Assembly (NCBI GenBank): GCA_934717185.1
Contig: CAKUYQ010000023.1
Coordinates: 1-43,411, forward strand
Length of the DNA stretch: 43,411 bases
Direction: 5' to 3'
Source of the DNA: an uncultured Bacteroidales bacterium
Lineage (GTDB): Bacteria > Bacteroidota > Bacteroidia > Bacteroidales > UBA932
The notes under the pieces are model-generated. The model saw nothing but the letters and a program-made list of their open reading frames with translations. It had not been told where the DNA came from and did not search any database. Of this stretch, positions 14,516-23,988 are shown piece after piece (the first letter of the stretch is position 1; every line of letters starts with the position of its first letter). A program made the translations under genes and the position numbers.

Positions 14516-16960
14516 ATGACAGAAAAATATACAAAAAGCATAGAAAACATAAAAGAGTTCATTGCCTCCATGCCACGCAAGGAGCTATACGAACTTGCAC
14601 ACAGAACAACAAGAAAATATTTGGGCAACAGATTTGACAGCTGCTCAATAATAAACGCAAAATCCGGCAACTGTTCAGAGAACTGCAAATGGTGCTCCCA
14701 ATCTGTTTTCAGCAGATGCAACATAGAAAAATATCCCCTTGTAAGCATAGACAGAGCCGTAAAGGAGGGGCTCTACAACAGCTCATTCGGCATAAAAAGA
14801 TTCTCACTTGTAACCAGCGGCAAGAGGGTTTCAAAAAAGGAGATAGATGAGATCTGCAAGATTGTAAAAGCCCTCAAAGAGACAGGTAAGGTTATACCAT
14901 GTGTATCGTTAGGGCTTATAGATGAGGAGGATATGTACAAACTTGCAGAAGCAGGCGTTACGCGCTACCACTGCAATATGGAATCATCGCCATCATACTT
15001 TGGAGAGCTATGCACAACACACACGCAAGAGGAAAAGATAAAGACACTAAAAGCAGCAGAAAAGGCAGGACTATCACTATGCAGCGGAGGAATAATAGGT
15101 ATGGGAGAGACAATGGACGACAGGATTGAGTTAGCCCTGCTTTTAAGAGATTTAAATGTAAAGAGCATCCCGATAAATTTTCTAAACCCAATAAAGGGAA
15201 CTCCACTGCAAGATGCCAAGCCGCTTACAGAGGATGAGATACTAACAACCATAGCAATCTTTAGATTAATAAACCCCACAGCATTCCTACGGTTTGCCGG
15301 CGGAAGAGCACTAATATCCAAAGAAATACAGGAAAAAGCCCTTTACATTGGCATTAACTCTGCCATAATGGGCGACATGCTTACAACACTTGGCAACAGC
15401 GCAAGAAACGATATTGCAATGTTCAAAGCCGCAGGCTACCAGTGGGAGGCAGACAGCAAAGAGGCAGGTAGCAAATCACCGGACAACAGCACTACAACAG
15501 GCAACAGCATTAACACAGCTGCAGAGAACACTACACAAAAAGAGCAGAAGCCAATTAATAATGCCGAGCTGCATATATGGCACCCATACGCCTCATCCCT
15601 CTCCACACAGCCGCTCTACTTTGTTGAAAGTGCAAATGGTGCAATCATCACAATAAATCAAAACGGCAAGAAACGCAGACTTATAGATGGAATGAGCAGT
15701 TGGTGGGCAGTTGCACACGGATACAACAACAAAAACATAAACAACGCCATAACCTCCCAGCTAAAAGAGATGAGCCATGTTATGTTTGGAGGATTCACCC
15801 ATGCACCCGCACAAAAATTAGCACAACTCATATTGGAAAAGCTGCCAAAAAACAGCTCACAGAACCTTTCCGAGATCTTCTTCGCAGACTCGGGCAGCGT
15901 ATCTGTAGAGGTAGCAATGAAGATGGCAATACAGTATCAGGCAAGCAGAGGTCTTACACAAAAAAACAAGTTTGCCACAGCAAGAAGCGGATACCACGGA
16001 GACACCTGGAATGCCATGAGCGTATGTGATCCCGTAACAGGGATGCACTCGCTATTCGGTCCGGCACTCCCTGTAAACTATTTCCTCCCCGCACCACCGC
16101 AACAGGCCGAGCTAAGCCTCATGGTAAAAGCATCAGGCAATATGGATAAAGCAATAAAAGAGCAAAAACAACAGGAGGACAAATGGCTCAAAGAGACAGA
16201 AACACTGTTTGCAAAGGAGCACGGCAAGATTGCAGCATTCATCATTGAGCCTGCAGTCCAAGGGGCAGGAGGAATGCGCTTCTACTCACCGGAGCTTTTG
16301 GTTAAGTTGCACACCCTTTGCCGCAAATGGGATATTCTCCTAATCTTTGACGAGATAGCCACAGGATTCGGACGCACAGGAGAACTGTTTGCTACATACG
16401 CAACATCCAAATACACAAAGAACAATGAGCCTGTTCTTCCCGATATAATGTGCATTGGAAAGGCTCTTACAGGAGGCTACATGACCCTCTCCGCAACCAC
16501 CTGTTCGGCAGAGATTGCACACTCAATATCGCTTAACAATCCATACGCATTTATGCACGGCCCAACATTCATGGCAAATCCGCTTGCCTGTGCAGCATCC
16601 TATGCCGCAATAAATGAGTTGGAAAAAGACTTCCACAGAGTAAAGGAGATTGAGGCAATACTTAAAGAGGAGTTAGGAAAAGCAGCTGTCATAATTGCTG
16701 AAAACAGCAAGAATGGCAAAATGCAAAAAAACTCAAGGAACAGCATTAAAGATATAAGGGTAAAAGGGGCAATAGGAGTTTTAGAGATGGAATCGCCTGT
16801 GAATCTGTCTGAAATACAGCCGCTTCTTGTAGAGGAGGGAATATGGTTGAGGCCATTCGGCAGATTAGTCTATATGATGCCTCCGTTTGTGATTACAGAC
16901 AATCAGCTGAGGGCTCTTTGCAGAAAAACACTGAAAGTTGTAGATAAGATCTGCAGATAG
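14516..16960 (+). CDS. bioAB: Fused biotin synthase-DAPA aminotransferase (BioB-BioA)
   Basis: An 814-residue bifunctional biotin enzyme. Residues 1-330 are BioB, a radical SAM enzyme inserting sulfur into dethiobiotin; the [4Fe-4S] motif CSENCKWC occupies C53, C57 and C60 as in E. coli. Residues about 375-814 are BioA, the PLP-dependent 7,8-diaminopelargonate aminotransferase (HIWHPYAS, DGMSSWWAVAHGYN, FDEIATGFGRTGE and the PLP-lysine motif GKALTGG). A Ser/Thr/Asn-rich linker of about 40 residues joins them. Of the E. coli BioB auxiliary cluster cysteines, those matching C128 and C188 are present, but C97 is serine (RFSLVTSG). Such BioAB fusions are known in Bacteroides. It is first in the cluster bioBA-F-G-C-D. 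Confidence 0.96.
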   Translation: MTEKYTKSIENIKEFIASMPRKELYELAHRTTRKYLGNRFDSCSIINAKSGNCSENCKWCSQSVFSRCNIEKYPLVSIDRAVKEGLYNSSFGIKRFSLVTSGKRVSKKEIDEICKIVKALKETGKVIPCVSLGLIDEEDMYKLAEAGVTRYHCNMESSPSYFGELCTTHTQEEKIKTLKAAEKAGLSLCSGGIIGMGETMDDRIELALLLRDLNVKSIPINFLNPIKGTPLQDAKPLTEDEILTTIAIFRLINPTAFLRFAGGRALISKEIQEKALYIGINSAIMGDMLTTLGNSARNDIAMFKAAGYQWEADSKEAGSKSPDNSTTTGNSINTAAENTTQKEQKPINNAELHIWHPYASSLSTQPLYFVESANGAIITINQNGKKRRLIDGMSSWWAVAHGYNNKNINNAITSQLKEMSHVMFGGFTHAPAQKLAQLILEKLPKNSSQNLSEIFFADSGSVSVEVAMKMAIQYQASRGLTQKNKFATARSGYHGDTWNAMSVCDPVTGMHSLFGPALPVNYFLPAPPQQAELSLMVKASGNMDKAIKEQKQQEDKWLKETETLFAKEHGKIAAFIIEPAVQGAGGMRFYSPELLVKLHTLCRKWDILLIFDEIATGFGRTGELFATYATSKYTKNNEPVLPDIMCIGKALTGGYMTLSATTCSAEIAHSISLNNPYAFMHGPTFMANPLACAASYAAINELEKDFHRVKEIEAILKEELGKAAVIIAENSKNGKMQKNSRNSIKDIRVKGAIGVLEMESPVNLSEIQPLLVEEGIWLRPFGRLVYMMPPFVITDNQLRALCRKTLKVVDKICR

Positions 16961-17059
16961 CACTGCGCACACAACAAAAGTTTGAAAGCTGAGCGTAACG
17001 CAGCATTTGCCTTTTTAGGCAGCTTCAATAAAAAAACTTCATATAACATTAGCACTGTG

Positions 17060-18331
17060 ATGTTTAAAGAACAGATACAAAACATATTAGATGAGCTAAA
17101 AAGCAATAACATGTACCGCCATATAACCAAGATTGAACACAATGGCAAGTACATAAACAGTTCAAACGGAGAAAGATTGCTTAACCTTGCCTCCAACGAC
17201 TACCTTGGGCTTTTGGACAACAAAGAGTACAACCAAAAGTTTTGGAATACCAATATGCTTCCCTACAAAGTCTGTTTTGGCAGCGGATCTTCGAGGCTAC
17301 TTACAGGAGACTGCTCGGCAGCAAGGAAATTAGAAGAAAAGGCAGAGGAACTCTTTTCACTTGCAGCAAAAGAGGAGGCAGACGCAGTTCACAATACCAC
17401 TACTAAAAGGAGTTTGGGAGCACTCGCATTCAACAGCGGCTACCACGCCAACACAGGAATAATAGGAGCTGTCGGGACACTTAACAATACTATTTTCATT
17501 GCAGACAAATTAGCACATGCAAGCATAATAGACGGGCTCAAACTAAGCGGTAAAAAATTTGAACGATACAGGCATAACGACACTGCACACCTGCAAAAAC
17601 TTGTAGATGAGGCAAAACAGCAAGGATACAAGAATATAGTAATAATCACAGAGGCCGTTTTCAGCATGGACGGAGACACCGCACCTTTAGAGGAGTTGGT
17701 AAAGATAAAGCGTGGCAATAAAGAAGTTGTCCTGTATGTAGATGAGGCTCACTCCTTTGGATTATACGGCAAGCGCGGTCTTGGCCTATGCGAATACCAC
17801 TCTGTATTAAATGATATAGATATTATTGTGGCTCCTTTGGGAAAAGCAGCATCATCTGTTGGCGCAATAGCCGTTGCAGACAGTTATTTAAAGGAGTTTC
17901 TCATAAACAGGATGCGAACATTAATCTTTTCCACTGCACTGCCTCAGGTGAACTATGCAAGGAGCAGCTTCTTCCTCTCAAACCTGCAGAATTTGCAACA
18001 AGAGAGAGAAGCCTTGCAAACTATTATAAAGCAGTTTAAAACAGCACTTGGTATCCCATTAAGCGAAACTGTGGAGACCCCAATAATCCCTTACAGGGCA
18101 GAGAGCGCAGAGCATGCAGTTGAACTGCAACGCCTGTTAGAAAAGAATGGGGTATTTGCACCGGCAATAAGACCTCCAACAGTACCGCCAAACGGCAGCA
18201 GACTAAGACTGTCGCTCACCGCTGCAATGGAAATGGATGAATTAGAAACGGTAGTCAATATAATAAAAAACTGTCTTCAAATATTAGAAAATGAATTTTT
18301 ACACAATACACACAAACAGGCAAAACTGTAA
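17060..18331 (+). CDS. bioF: 8-amino-7-oxononanoate synthase BioF
   Basis: A PLP-dependent alpha-oxoamine synthase that condenses pimeloyl-ACP (or -CoA) with alanine. From ATG 17060 (MFKEQIQNIL) it has 423 residues; an upstream TTG at 16982 would add an unconserved extension, so I prefer 17060. Family features: LASNDYLGL, GSGSSRLLTG, the DEAHSFGLYGKRGLG motif and the PLP-lysine region APLGKAASSVGAIA. The 99-bp gap after bioBA holds two small hairpins (GCTG...CAGC and TGCCTTTTTAGGCA). Its 3' end overlaps bioG by 41 bp, indicating coupled translation. Confidence 0.94.
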   Translation: MFKEQIQNILDELKSNNMYRHITKIEHNGKYINSSNGERLLNLASNDYLGLLDNKEYNQKFWNTNMLPYKVCFGSGSSRLLTGDCSAARKLEEKAEELFSLAAKEEADAVHNTTTKRSLGALAFNSGYHANTGIIGAVGTLNNTIFIADKLAHASIIDGLKLSGKKFERYRHNDTAHLQKLVDEAKQQGYKNIVIITEAVFSMDGDTAPLEELVKIKRGNKEVVLYVDEAHSFGLYGKRGLGLCEYHSVLNDIDIIVAPLGKAASSVGAIAVADSYLKEFLINRMRTLIFSTALPQVNYARSSFFLSNLQNLQQEREALQTIIKQFKTALGIPLSETVETPIIPYRAESAEHAVELQRLLEKNGVFAPAIRPPTVPPNGSRLRLSLTAAMEMDELETVVNIIKNCLQILENEFLHNTHKQAKL

Positions 18332-19037
18332 AAAGCTTATTCTTTTCTTTGCAGGATGGGGAATGGACGAGCAGCCGTTCCTTAATTTAGCAGAGGCAGA
18401 TTATGACATAATTATAATAAGCAACTACAGCAACCTCAACATACATACAACAATCATAGACTCACTATTAAATGAGTACAATGAGATAAACATTGTAGCA
18501 TGGAGCATGGGAGTCTGGGTTGCAGGCTACGCATTAAACAGCTATTTAAGCAGTTCAACAGACGCTGGTAACATAGAACTAAGCAGCAAGTTAGGCCATT
18601 GCATTGCAATAAACGGAACGCCAATACCCATAAACGACGAGTACGGCATTCCAACAGCCATTTTCAACGGCACCATAGACACGCTCCCTCAATCAATTGA
18701 AAAATTCAACCTCAGAATGTGCGGAAACAAAACAGTTTACAGCCAATTTAAATCCGTTGAACCCAAAAGAACAGCAGAAGATAAAAAGTTGGAACTGATA
18801 GCCCTAAAAGAGAGCTTTACAATCTGCAACACTTTAAAATGGACAAAAGCAGTAGTCGCAAAAAATGACAGGATCTTTCCACCTGAAAACCAGCTCCGCT
18901 ATTGGGGAGAATACACCAAAAATGAGTGTGCGCAGGCAGAAAAGCCCACACCTTTTACAGTAGATGAGATAGATGCTCCACATTATGTTTTTTATAGTGA
19001 TGGATTCAAGCTATCGCAACTCTTTACCGGCTGCTGA
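18291..19037 (+). CDS. bioG: Pimeloyl-ACP methyl ester esterase BioG (DUF452)
   Basis: A 248-residue alpha/beta-hydrolase of the DUF452/BioG type. FFAGWGMDEQPF near the N-terminus is the family signature, and AWSMGVWVA carries the nucleophile serine. A late aspartate (KNDRIFPPENQ) and histidine (DAPHYVF) complete the likely triad. BioG removes the methyl ester from pimeloyl-ACP, ending the BioC-dependent chain synthesis before BioF. It overlaps bioF by 41 bp and is followed by a 150-bp gap with a repeat element before bioC. Confidence 0.9.
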   Translation: MNFYTIHTNRQNCKKLILFFAGWGMDEQPFLNLAEADYDIIIISNYSNLNIHTTIIDSLLNEYNEINIVAWSMGVWVAGYALNSYLSSSTDAGNIELSSKLGHCIAINGTPIPINDEYGIPTAIFNGTIDTLPQSIEKFNLRMCGNKTVYSQFKSVEPKRTAEDKKLELIALKESFTICNTLKWTKAVVAKNDRIFPPENQLRYWGEYTKNECAQAEKPTPFTVDEIDAPHYVFYSDGFKLSQLFTGC

Positions 19038-19090
19038 TTTTGTCGGGATTAAAAAGCTCACACAAAAGTATTGGACCTCCTCTAATTTTA

Positions 19091-19155
19091 GTAGCCCGAA
19101 AAAATAAGTTGCCTCAGATTCCTTTAGATTATGCAGGTTATGTTTTGAAGGTTAC
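19091..19155 (+). mobile_element. Short MITE-like element between bioG and bioC
   Basis: A 65-bp element made almost entirely of two inverted ends: GTAGCCCGAAAAAATAAG on the left and, reversed, GTAACCTTCAAAACATAA on the right, flanked by TTA on both sides (19088-19090, 19156-19158). The ends resemble those of the 106-bp element at 10594, so it looks like a shorter member of the same family. Confidence 0.6.
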
Positions 19156-19188
19156 TTAAAGAGGTCAGATAAAAAGAGAAAAAAATTA

Positions 19189-19980
19189 ATGATAAATATA
19201 GTAGAAAGGCGTTTTTCCAAAGCAGCTGCACATTACGACAGCAATGCCAAGGTACAGGAACATATCTCTTTACAACTATTCAACCTGATTACGCAATGTG
19301 TTGCCCTGCCCGCATCCCCGTCAATCTTTGAGGTAGGGTGCGGCACAGGCAACCTAACCAAACTGCTAAGCAGCCTCAACCCATCTGCACTGCTCGTAAA
19401 CGACATCTGTAAAGAGTATGCCCCAATTTTGGAGGCTAAGGTTGGAAGAGGCAATTTCAGCTACACAATGGGCGATGCCTCCGTAGTGGCCGAAATGCTT
19501 GCTTTGAGTGGAAGCAGGTTTGACATCATAGCATCATCATCTGCCGTTCAGTGGATAAAGGAACCACTGCAGTTCATAACAAGATGCACAGAACTCCTCA
19601 ACACCAATGGGATAATTGCTTTTTCAACTTTTCTTCCCGACAATCTGTCTGAGATTAATGCCCTATGCAACAGCACCACACCTGTAACCTACAGCACAGA
19701 GGAGGAGATACGCAAAATAATTGGAGAAAGATACAACATAATACACATAAGTCACTCACATAAAGAGCTGTACTTTAACTCACCTACCGATGTTTTGCGG
19801 CACCTTAAGCACACAGGAGTAAATGCATCCAATCATAATGCAGAGAGACAGCAGATTATATGGACCCGTGGCAGAATGGCAGAGTTTGAGAGAGGATACA
19901 AAGAGAGATTTTATTATGCCGGAAAAGGGTACAGGCTTACCTACTCCCCTATATATGTTGTAGCGAGAAAAGGGCTTTAG
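19189..19980 (+). CDS. bioC: Malonyl-ACP O-methyltransferase BioC
   Basis: A 263-residue class I SAM methyltransferase. The start VERRFSKAAAHYDSNAKVQ is the typical BioC opening and IFEVGCGTGNLT is the SAM-binding motif I. SAVQWIKEP and GIIAFSTFLPDNLSEI are also family-typical. BioC methylates malonyl-ACP so that fatty-acid enzymes can extend it to pimeloyl methyl ester. Its neighbours bioG and bioD support the assignment. A repeat block follows its stop codon at once. Confidence 0.93.
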   Translation: MINIVERRFSKAAAHYDSNAKVQEHISLQLFNLITQCVALPASPSIFEVGCGTGNLTKLLSSLNPSALLVNDICKEYAPILEAKVGRGNFSYTMGDASVVAEMLALSGSRFDIIASSSAVQWIKEPLQFITRCTELLNTNGIIAFSTFLPDNLSEINALCNSTTPVTYSTEEEIRKIIGERYNIIHISHSHKELYFNSPTDVLRHLKHTGVNASNHNAERQQIIWTRGRMAEFERGYKERFYYAGKGYRLTYSPIYVVARKGL

Positions 19981-20140
19981 CATTGGCGTTAGCGTCGGCA
20001 TTGGCGTTGGCGTTGGCTGATTTAGGGTAAGGAGAGTAGAGAAAGTAAAGAAAGTAGAGAGAGGAAAGAGAGGAATTGGAAACAGTTATGAGTTAAAAAA
20101 ATAATAATTTGCAGGCTAAAGCTAACGCCAAAGCCAATGC
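19978..20140. repeat. Inverted GCGTTGGC/GCCAAAGC arrays flanking a purine tract
   Basis: The left arm is made of GCATTGGCGTTAGC-type units (19980-20018), then a purine-rich GAGAGTAGAGAAAGTAAAG tract (about 20029-20078), then a right arm of GCTAAAGCTAACGCCAAAGC units (20115-20140). The arms are roughly complementary, so the transcript could fold into a long hairpin with a purine loop. Located between bioC and bioD. Confidence 0.75.
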
Positions 20141-20158
20141 AATTAAACATAAAGTAAA

Positions 20159-20827
20159 ATGAAAGAGAAGATAAACATCCCCGCACATCACAGATGCATA
20201 TTTGTAAGCGGAATAGACACCAACATTGGCAAGACATACGCAACCGCATACCTTGCAAAGAAATACAAAGAGGGCGGATTCAGCGTAATAACACAGAAGA
20301 TGATTCAGACCGGCTGCGAAAAATACTCAGAAGATATTGAGATGCACCGCAAGCTCACAGGTTGGGGAGATCTGCAAGAGGACAAAGAGCTGCTCACCGC
20401 CCCATGCGTATTCACATACCCGGCATCACCACACCTTGCAGCAAAAATAGACAAAAGAGAGATAGACCTAAGCACAATAAAACATGCAACAGACAAGCTG
20501 CTGTCAAAATATGAGATTGTCCTGTTAGAAGGTGCAGGCGGCCTTATGGTACCAATAAAAGAGGACCCCACAAAACCCCTTGGCGGCTATCTTACAATAG
20601 ACTACATTAAAGAGAACAATTACCCCGTAGTGCTCGTAACATCGGGAAGATTAGGGAGTATAAACCATACACTTCTAAGCATAGATGCCTGTATGAACAG
20701 AGGTATAAAGATAGAGGGAATAGTCTACAACAGCTATCCGCACACAGACAAGGTAATAGAGGAGGATACCCTGCAATACCTTATCTCCCTGGGTTATCCG
20801 CTACTTGTAATGGAGGAGTTAGCATAG
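20159..20827 (+). CDS. bioD: Dethiobiotin synthetase BioD
   Basis: A 222-residue ATP-dependent enzyme that closes the ureido ring of DAPA to give dethiobiotin. The P-loop variant GIDTNIGKTYAT near residue 20 and LEGAGGLMVPI near 125 are the diagnostic motifs. It is the last gene of the biotin cluster and is followed after 14 bp by a strong hairpin that faces the convergent CoA-transferase gene. Confidence 0.94.
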   Translation: MKEKINIPAHHRCIFVSGIDTNIGKTYATAYLAKKYKEGGFSVITQKMIQTGCEKYSEDIEMHRKLTGWGDLQEDKELLTAPCVFTYPASPHLAAKIDKREIDLSTIKHATDKLLSKYEIVLLEGAGGLMVPIKEDPTKPLGGYLTIDYIKENNYPVVLVTSGRLGSINHTLLSIDACMNRGIKIEGIVYNSYPHTDKVIEEDTLQYLISLGYPLLVMEELA

Positions 20828-20841
20828 ACCAAATACTATAA

Positions 20842-20875
20842 AAATGGGATGCCGGTAAACCCGGTCATCCCATTT
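20842..20875. terminator. Bidirectional terminator hairpin between bioD and CoA-transferase gene
   Basis: Stem AAATGGGATG...CATCCCATTT with inner CCGG/CCGG and a short loop, between convergent genes. No long T run follows, so it may act partly as an mRNA-end stabiliser. Confidence 0.75.
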
Positions 20876-20904
20876 CTCATGAAAAGAATTAAAAATGAAT
20901 ATAA

Positions 20905-22209
20905 TTACCCTACAAAGTGGTAGTGAGGGCCAAAACGCTCGAAAGCAGCCCTATCCAACTCCTCCCTTGCATCAGGATGAGCAATGCTTATAAGCAGTTT
21001 TGCTCTCTCCTGCAAAGACTTGCCATACAGATCAACTGCACCGTACTCTGTTACAAACCAGTGGATATGGTTTCTTGTAGTAACAACACCGGCACCGGAC
21101 TGAAGGACAGGAGCAATCTTGCTTACACCCTTGTTTGTCATAGACGGCATAGCAATAATAGCCTTACCACCCTCAGACAGAGAGGCACCATAAACAAAGT
21201 CTATCTGTCCGCCAACACCAGAGTAAAATTTGGTACCAAGAGAATCTGCACAAACCTGGCCGGTTAAATCTACCTGAAGAGCAGAGTTGATTGCAGTCAC
21301 CTTAGGATTCTTTGCAATAACATACGGATCATTGGTATACCCAACATCCATCATTGCAACCATAGGGTTATCATCAATAAAGTCATAAACCTGCTGAGAA
21401 CCCATCAGGAAGGTAGAAACAATCTTACCCTTGTCCAATTTCTTATTTGCACCGTTAATCACACCCTTCTCAACAAGAGGAAGGACACCATCTGCAAACA
21501 TCTCTGTATGAATACCAAGATTCTTGTGATTGCCAAGCTGTGCAAGAACAGCATTAGGAATAGCACCAATACCCATTTGAAGAGTAGCGCCATCCTCAAT
21601 AAGAGCCGCACAATGCTTTCCTATAGCAGTCTCAATCTCAGAAGGCTCAGAGAAATGAGCAGGCTCAAGAACGCTGTCATACTCAACAAAATGGTCTATC
21701 ATGCTAACAGGGATCATGGCATCTCCAAAAGAACGTGGAACATTCTTGTTTACAACAGCAATAACTTCACGTGCGCACTCAATAGCAGCCAAAGTAGCAT
21801 CAACAGAGGTACCAAGAGAAACATAACCATGTTTGTCGGGAGTAGAAACCTGAATCATTGCAACATCGCAAGGAAGCGCACCGCTTCTGTAAAGTTTCTG
21901 AGTCTCGCTAAGGAAAATTGGAATATAATCTGCGTAACCGGCCTGAACAGCTTTACGTACATTGCCGCCTACAAAGAAAGCCTGATGGAAGAATACCCCC
22001 TCAAATTTTGGATCACAGTAAGGAGCAGCACCCTCAGTATGAAGATGATGGATTCTAACATCCTTAAGTTCACCGCTTTCACCCCTTCTGCAAAGTGCAT
22101 CTATAAGCACCTTTGGAGCACTGGCAACGCTACTAAAGTGGATATGATCTCCACTCTTAACATATTTAACAGCCTCATCAGGACTGATAAAGTTAATATT
22201 TGTGTGCAT
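20905..22209 (-). CDS. Acetyl-CoA hydrolase/CoA-transferase family protein
   Basis: A 434-residue class I-type CoA-transferase of the acetyl-CoA hydrolase/4-hydroxybutyrate CoA-transferase family. LQMGIGAIPNAVL and the catalytic segment IHTEMFADGVLPL (Glu forming the glutamyl-CoA intermediate) are clear, as is YSGVGGQIDFVYGA toward the C-terminus. In Bacteroidales such enzymes work in butyrate, succinate or acetate fermentation (for example butyryl-CoA:acetate transfer). The exact acyl donor cannot be read from sequence. It has its own promoter and converges on bioD. Confidence 0.88.
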   Translation of the reverse strand: MHTNINFISPDEAVKYVKSGDHIHFSSVASAPKVLIDALCRRGESGELKDVRIHHLHTEGAAPYCDPKFEGVFFHQAFFVGGNVRKAVQAGYADYIPIFLSETQKLYRSGALPCDVAMIQVSTPDKHGYVSLGTSVDATLAAIECAREVIAVVNKNVPRSFGDAMIPVSMIDHFVEYDSVLEPAHFSEPSEIETAIGKHCAALIEDGATLQMGIGAIPNAVLAQLGNHKNLGIHTEMFADGVLPLVEKGVINGANKKLDKGKIVSTFLMGSQQVYDFIDDNPMVAMMDVGYTNDPYVIAKNPKVTAINSALQVDLTGQVCADSLGTKFYSGVGGQIDFVYGASLSEGGKAIIAMPSMTNKGVSKIAPVLQSGAGVVTTRNHIHWFVTEYGAVDLYGKSLQERAKLLISIAHPDAREELDRAAFERFGPHYHFVG

Positions 22210-22249
22210 TATTATAGTTGTTTAAATAAATGTATAGTCAAATAACCAA

Positions 22250-22279
22250 CAAATGTACAAAATATTATACAAACACAAA
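22250..22279 (-). promoter_or_regulatory. Promoter of the CoA-transferase gene
   Basis: On the minus strand: -33 TTTG (22276-22279), an 18-bp spacer, and -7 TACATTTG (22250-22257), about 40 bp before the start codon. On the opposite strand a TATCTTTG (22291-22298) probably serves the divergent gene at 22336. Confidence 0.65.
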
Positions 22280-22335
22280 CCTAATTAGCCTATCTTTGTA
22301 ACCCATAAGTCATAACAAGAAGTCCAACCGGAGCA

Positions 22336-23139
22336 ATGCAGACAGTAACAATAATATCAGACTGGGGCAACAACAGCCATTACCTGCCTATACTCAAAGG
22401 CAGACTCGGTGCTCTTGTCTCAGAGCAGGGTGCTCCGTTGGTAAATTTAGTAGAGCTGAGCTCCACAGTACCGCCCTTTGACATCTATACCATGTGTTTC
22501 ATTGTAAAGAGCACCTACAACGCGTTCCCAAAAGGGACATTGCACCTGTTGGGCGTGGTATCTGAGCCGTACAAAAACAACACTATGACATTGGCATACT
22601 ATAAAGGGCACTACTTTCTTGGGGTAGACGACGGTCGTTTTTCGCTCATCTTTGACAATAACGACTTTATTGTTAAGAATATGCCGCTTCCCGACAAATA
22701 CTCCACCTTCACCTTTCCCTTTTACGCATCCGAAGCGGTAAAGATCATTTCCGGAGGCCTGTTCAACAAATTGGAAGATGCGCCTCTGCAACGATTTGTA
22801 AAGGAGATGCCGGCAATAACAGACAACTCCATAACAGGAAAAATTGTATTCATAGACTCATTTGGCAACGCCATAACCAACATAACCGCCAAGATGTTCA
22901 TGAAGACAATGACAGATGCCGCGGAAAAGTATGGAGAGAACATAAATATGGAGATCTGCATTCCGGGGCCATATTTAAAGATTAACGACATAGTAAGAGG
23001 CTACGATGATGTAGGCCGTGGGGAGCACCTTGCACTGTTCAACTCAGCAGGATATCTGGAATTGGCAATAAACAGAGGGAACTTTGCACAGGCAGAGGGG
23101 GTTGATGTACGAACAGAAATAAATATTGTTTTTAAGTAA
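22336..23139 (+). CDS. SAM hydroxide adenosyltransferase (DUF62 family)
   Basis: A 267-residue protein of the SAM hydroxide adenosyltransferase family, which uses water or hydroxide to split SAM into adenosine and methionine. Family marks are IISDWGNNSHYLPILKG (usually TDFG...Y...KG), FPKGTLHLLGVVSEP, GVDDGRFSLIF and GKIVFIDSFGNAITNI. Some usual residues are altered (SDWG for TDFG), as is common in Bacteroidota members. The 5' region carries TATCTTTG at 22291. It precedes mazG by 22 bp, so the two may be co-transcribed. Confidence 0.85.
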   Translation: MQTVTIISDWGNNSHYLPILKGRLGALVSEQGAPLVNLVELSSTVPPFDIYTMCFIVKSTYNAFPKGTLHLLGVVSEPYKNNTMTLAYYKGHYFLGVDDGRFSLIFDNNDFIVKNMPLPDKYSTFTFPFYASEAVKIISGGLFNKLEDAPLQRFVKEMPAITDNSITGKIVFIDSFGNAITNITAKMFMKTMTDAAEKYGENINMEICIPGPYLKINDIVRGYDDVGRGEHLALFNSAGYLELAINRGNFAQAEGVDVRTEINIVFK

Positions 23140-23161
23140 AAAAAAATAACTATAATATACT

Positions 23162-23986
23162 ATGACAGAGAGAAGAGAAGCCCAGCTAAAGGCATTTGAA
23201 AAGATTTTGGACATTATGGACGAACTCAGGGAGAAATGCCCCTGGGACAGGAAACAGACAATAGAATCACTGCGCCCGCTTACCATAGAGGAGACATTTG
23301 AATTGAGCGATGCCATAACCAAGAACGACTACCACAACATTTCCAAAGAGCTTGGAGACATACTTCTGCATATAATCTTCTATGCCAAGATTGGAGAGGA
23401 GCAGGGCCGCTTTAGCATAGTAGATGTAATAGAAGAGTTAAGCAACAAACTCATATACAGACACCCGCACGTATTCTCAGACACAAAGGTAAAGGATGCA
23501 GGAGAGGTAATAGCCAATTGGGAGCAACTTAAGACAAAAGAGAAAGACGGCAACAAAACCATCTTGAGCGGCGTACCGGATGCTATGCCGTCTATGATAA
23601 AAGCATACAGGATGCAGGACAAAGCACGCGCAGTGGGTTTTGACTGGACAGAAAAGGAGCAGGTCTGGGACAAGGTAGCAGAGGAGCTTGGAGAATTTAA
23701 AGAGGAGATGTATAAACTTGGCAAAGCAGAAAACGAAGAGGAGAAGGCCAAAGACAAGAAACATGCAGAGAATGAACTTGGAGACCTTATCTTCTCAATT
23801 ATAAACGCAGCACGCCTGTATCATCTGAACCCCGATACCGCATTAGAATCTACATGCGCAAAATTCAAAAGAAGATTCACCCACCTTGAGCAGCAGACAA
23901 TACGTAAAGGATTGGATCTAAAGCAGATGAGCTTGGAGGAGATGGACAGATACTGGAACGAGGCAAAAGCAATGGAGAGGGAGTAA
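23162..23986 (+). CDS. mazG: Nucleoside triphosphate pyrophosphohydrolase MazG
   Basis: A 274-residue all-helical NTP pyrophosphohydrolase. The first MazG domain has CPWDRKQTIESLRPLTIEETFEL and KELGDILLHIIFYA with the metal-binding EExxE/ExxD pattern; a second domain repeats the pattern (EELGEFKEEM ... ENELGDLIFSIINAAR). MazG clears non-canonical or excess nucleotides and has been linked to lowering of ppGpp. Two bases separate it from tcdA. Confidence 0.94.
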   Translation: MTERREAQLKAFEKILDIMDELREKCPWDRKQTIESLRPLTIEETFELSDAITKNDYHNISKELGDILLHIIFYAKIGEEQGRFSIVDVIEELSNKLIYRHPHVFSDTKVKDAGEVIANWEQLKTKEKDGNKTILSGVPDAMPSMIKAYRMQDKARAVGFDWTEKEQVWDKVAEELGEFKEEMYKLGKAENEEEKAKDKKHAENELGDLIFSIINAARLYHLNPDTALESTCAKFKRRFTHLEQQTIRKGLDLKQMSLEEMDRYWNEAKAMERE

Positions 23987-23988
23987 AT

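Noticed and set aside
14389..14748. Minus-strand frame coding a run of Ala-Leu repeats upstream of and into bioB
   Set aside because: It is the complement of the GCCAAAGCTAAT array joined to antisense bioB sequence; no promoter or family pattern supports a protein.
16982..17059. Upstream TTG start for bioF
   Set aside because: It would add 26 residues not typical of BioF and containing two RNA-hairpin-like sequences; ATG 17060 gives the usual N-terminus.
21508..22245. Long plus-strand frame opposite the CoA-transferase gene
   Set aside because: It is the antisense shadow of a well-conserved enzyme and shows no domain pattern.
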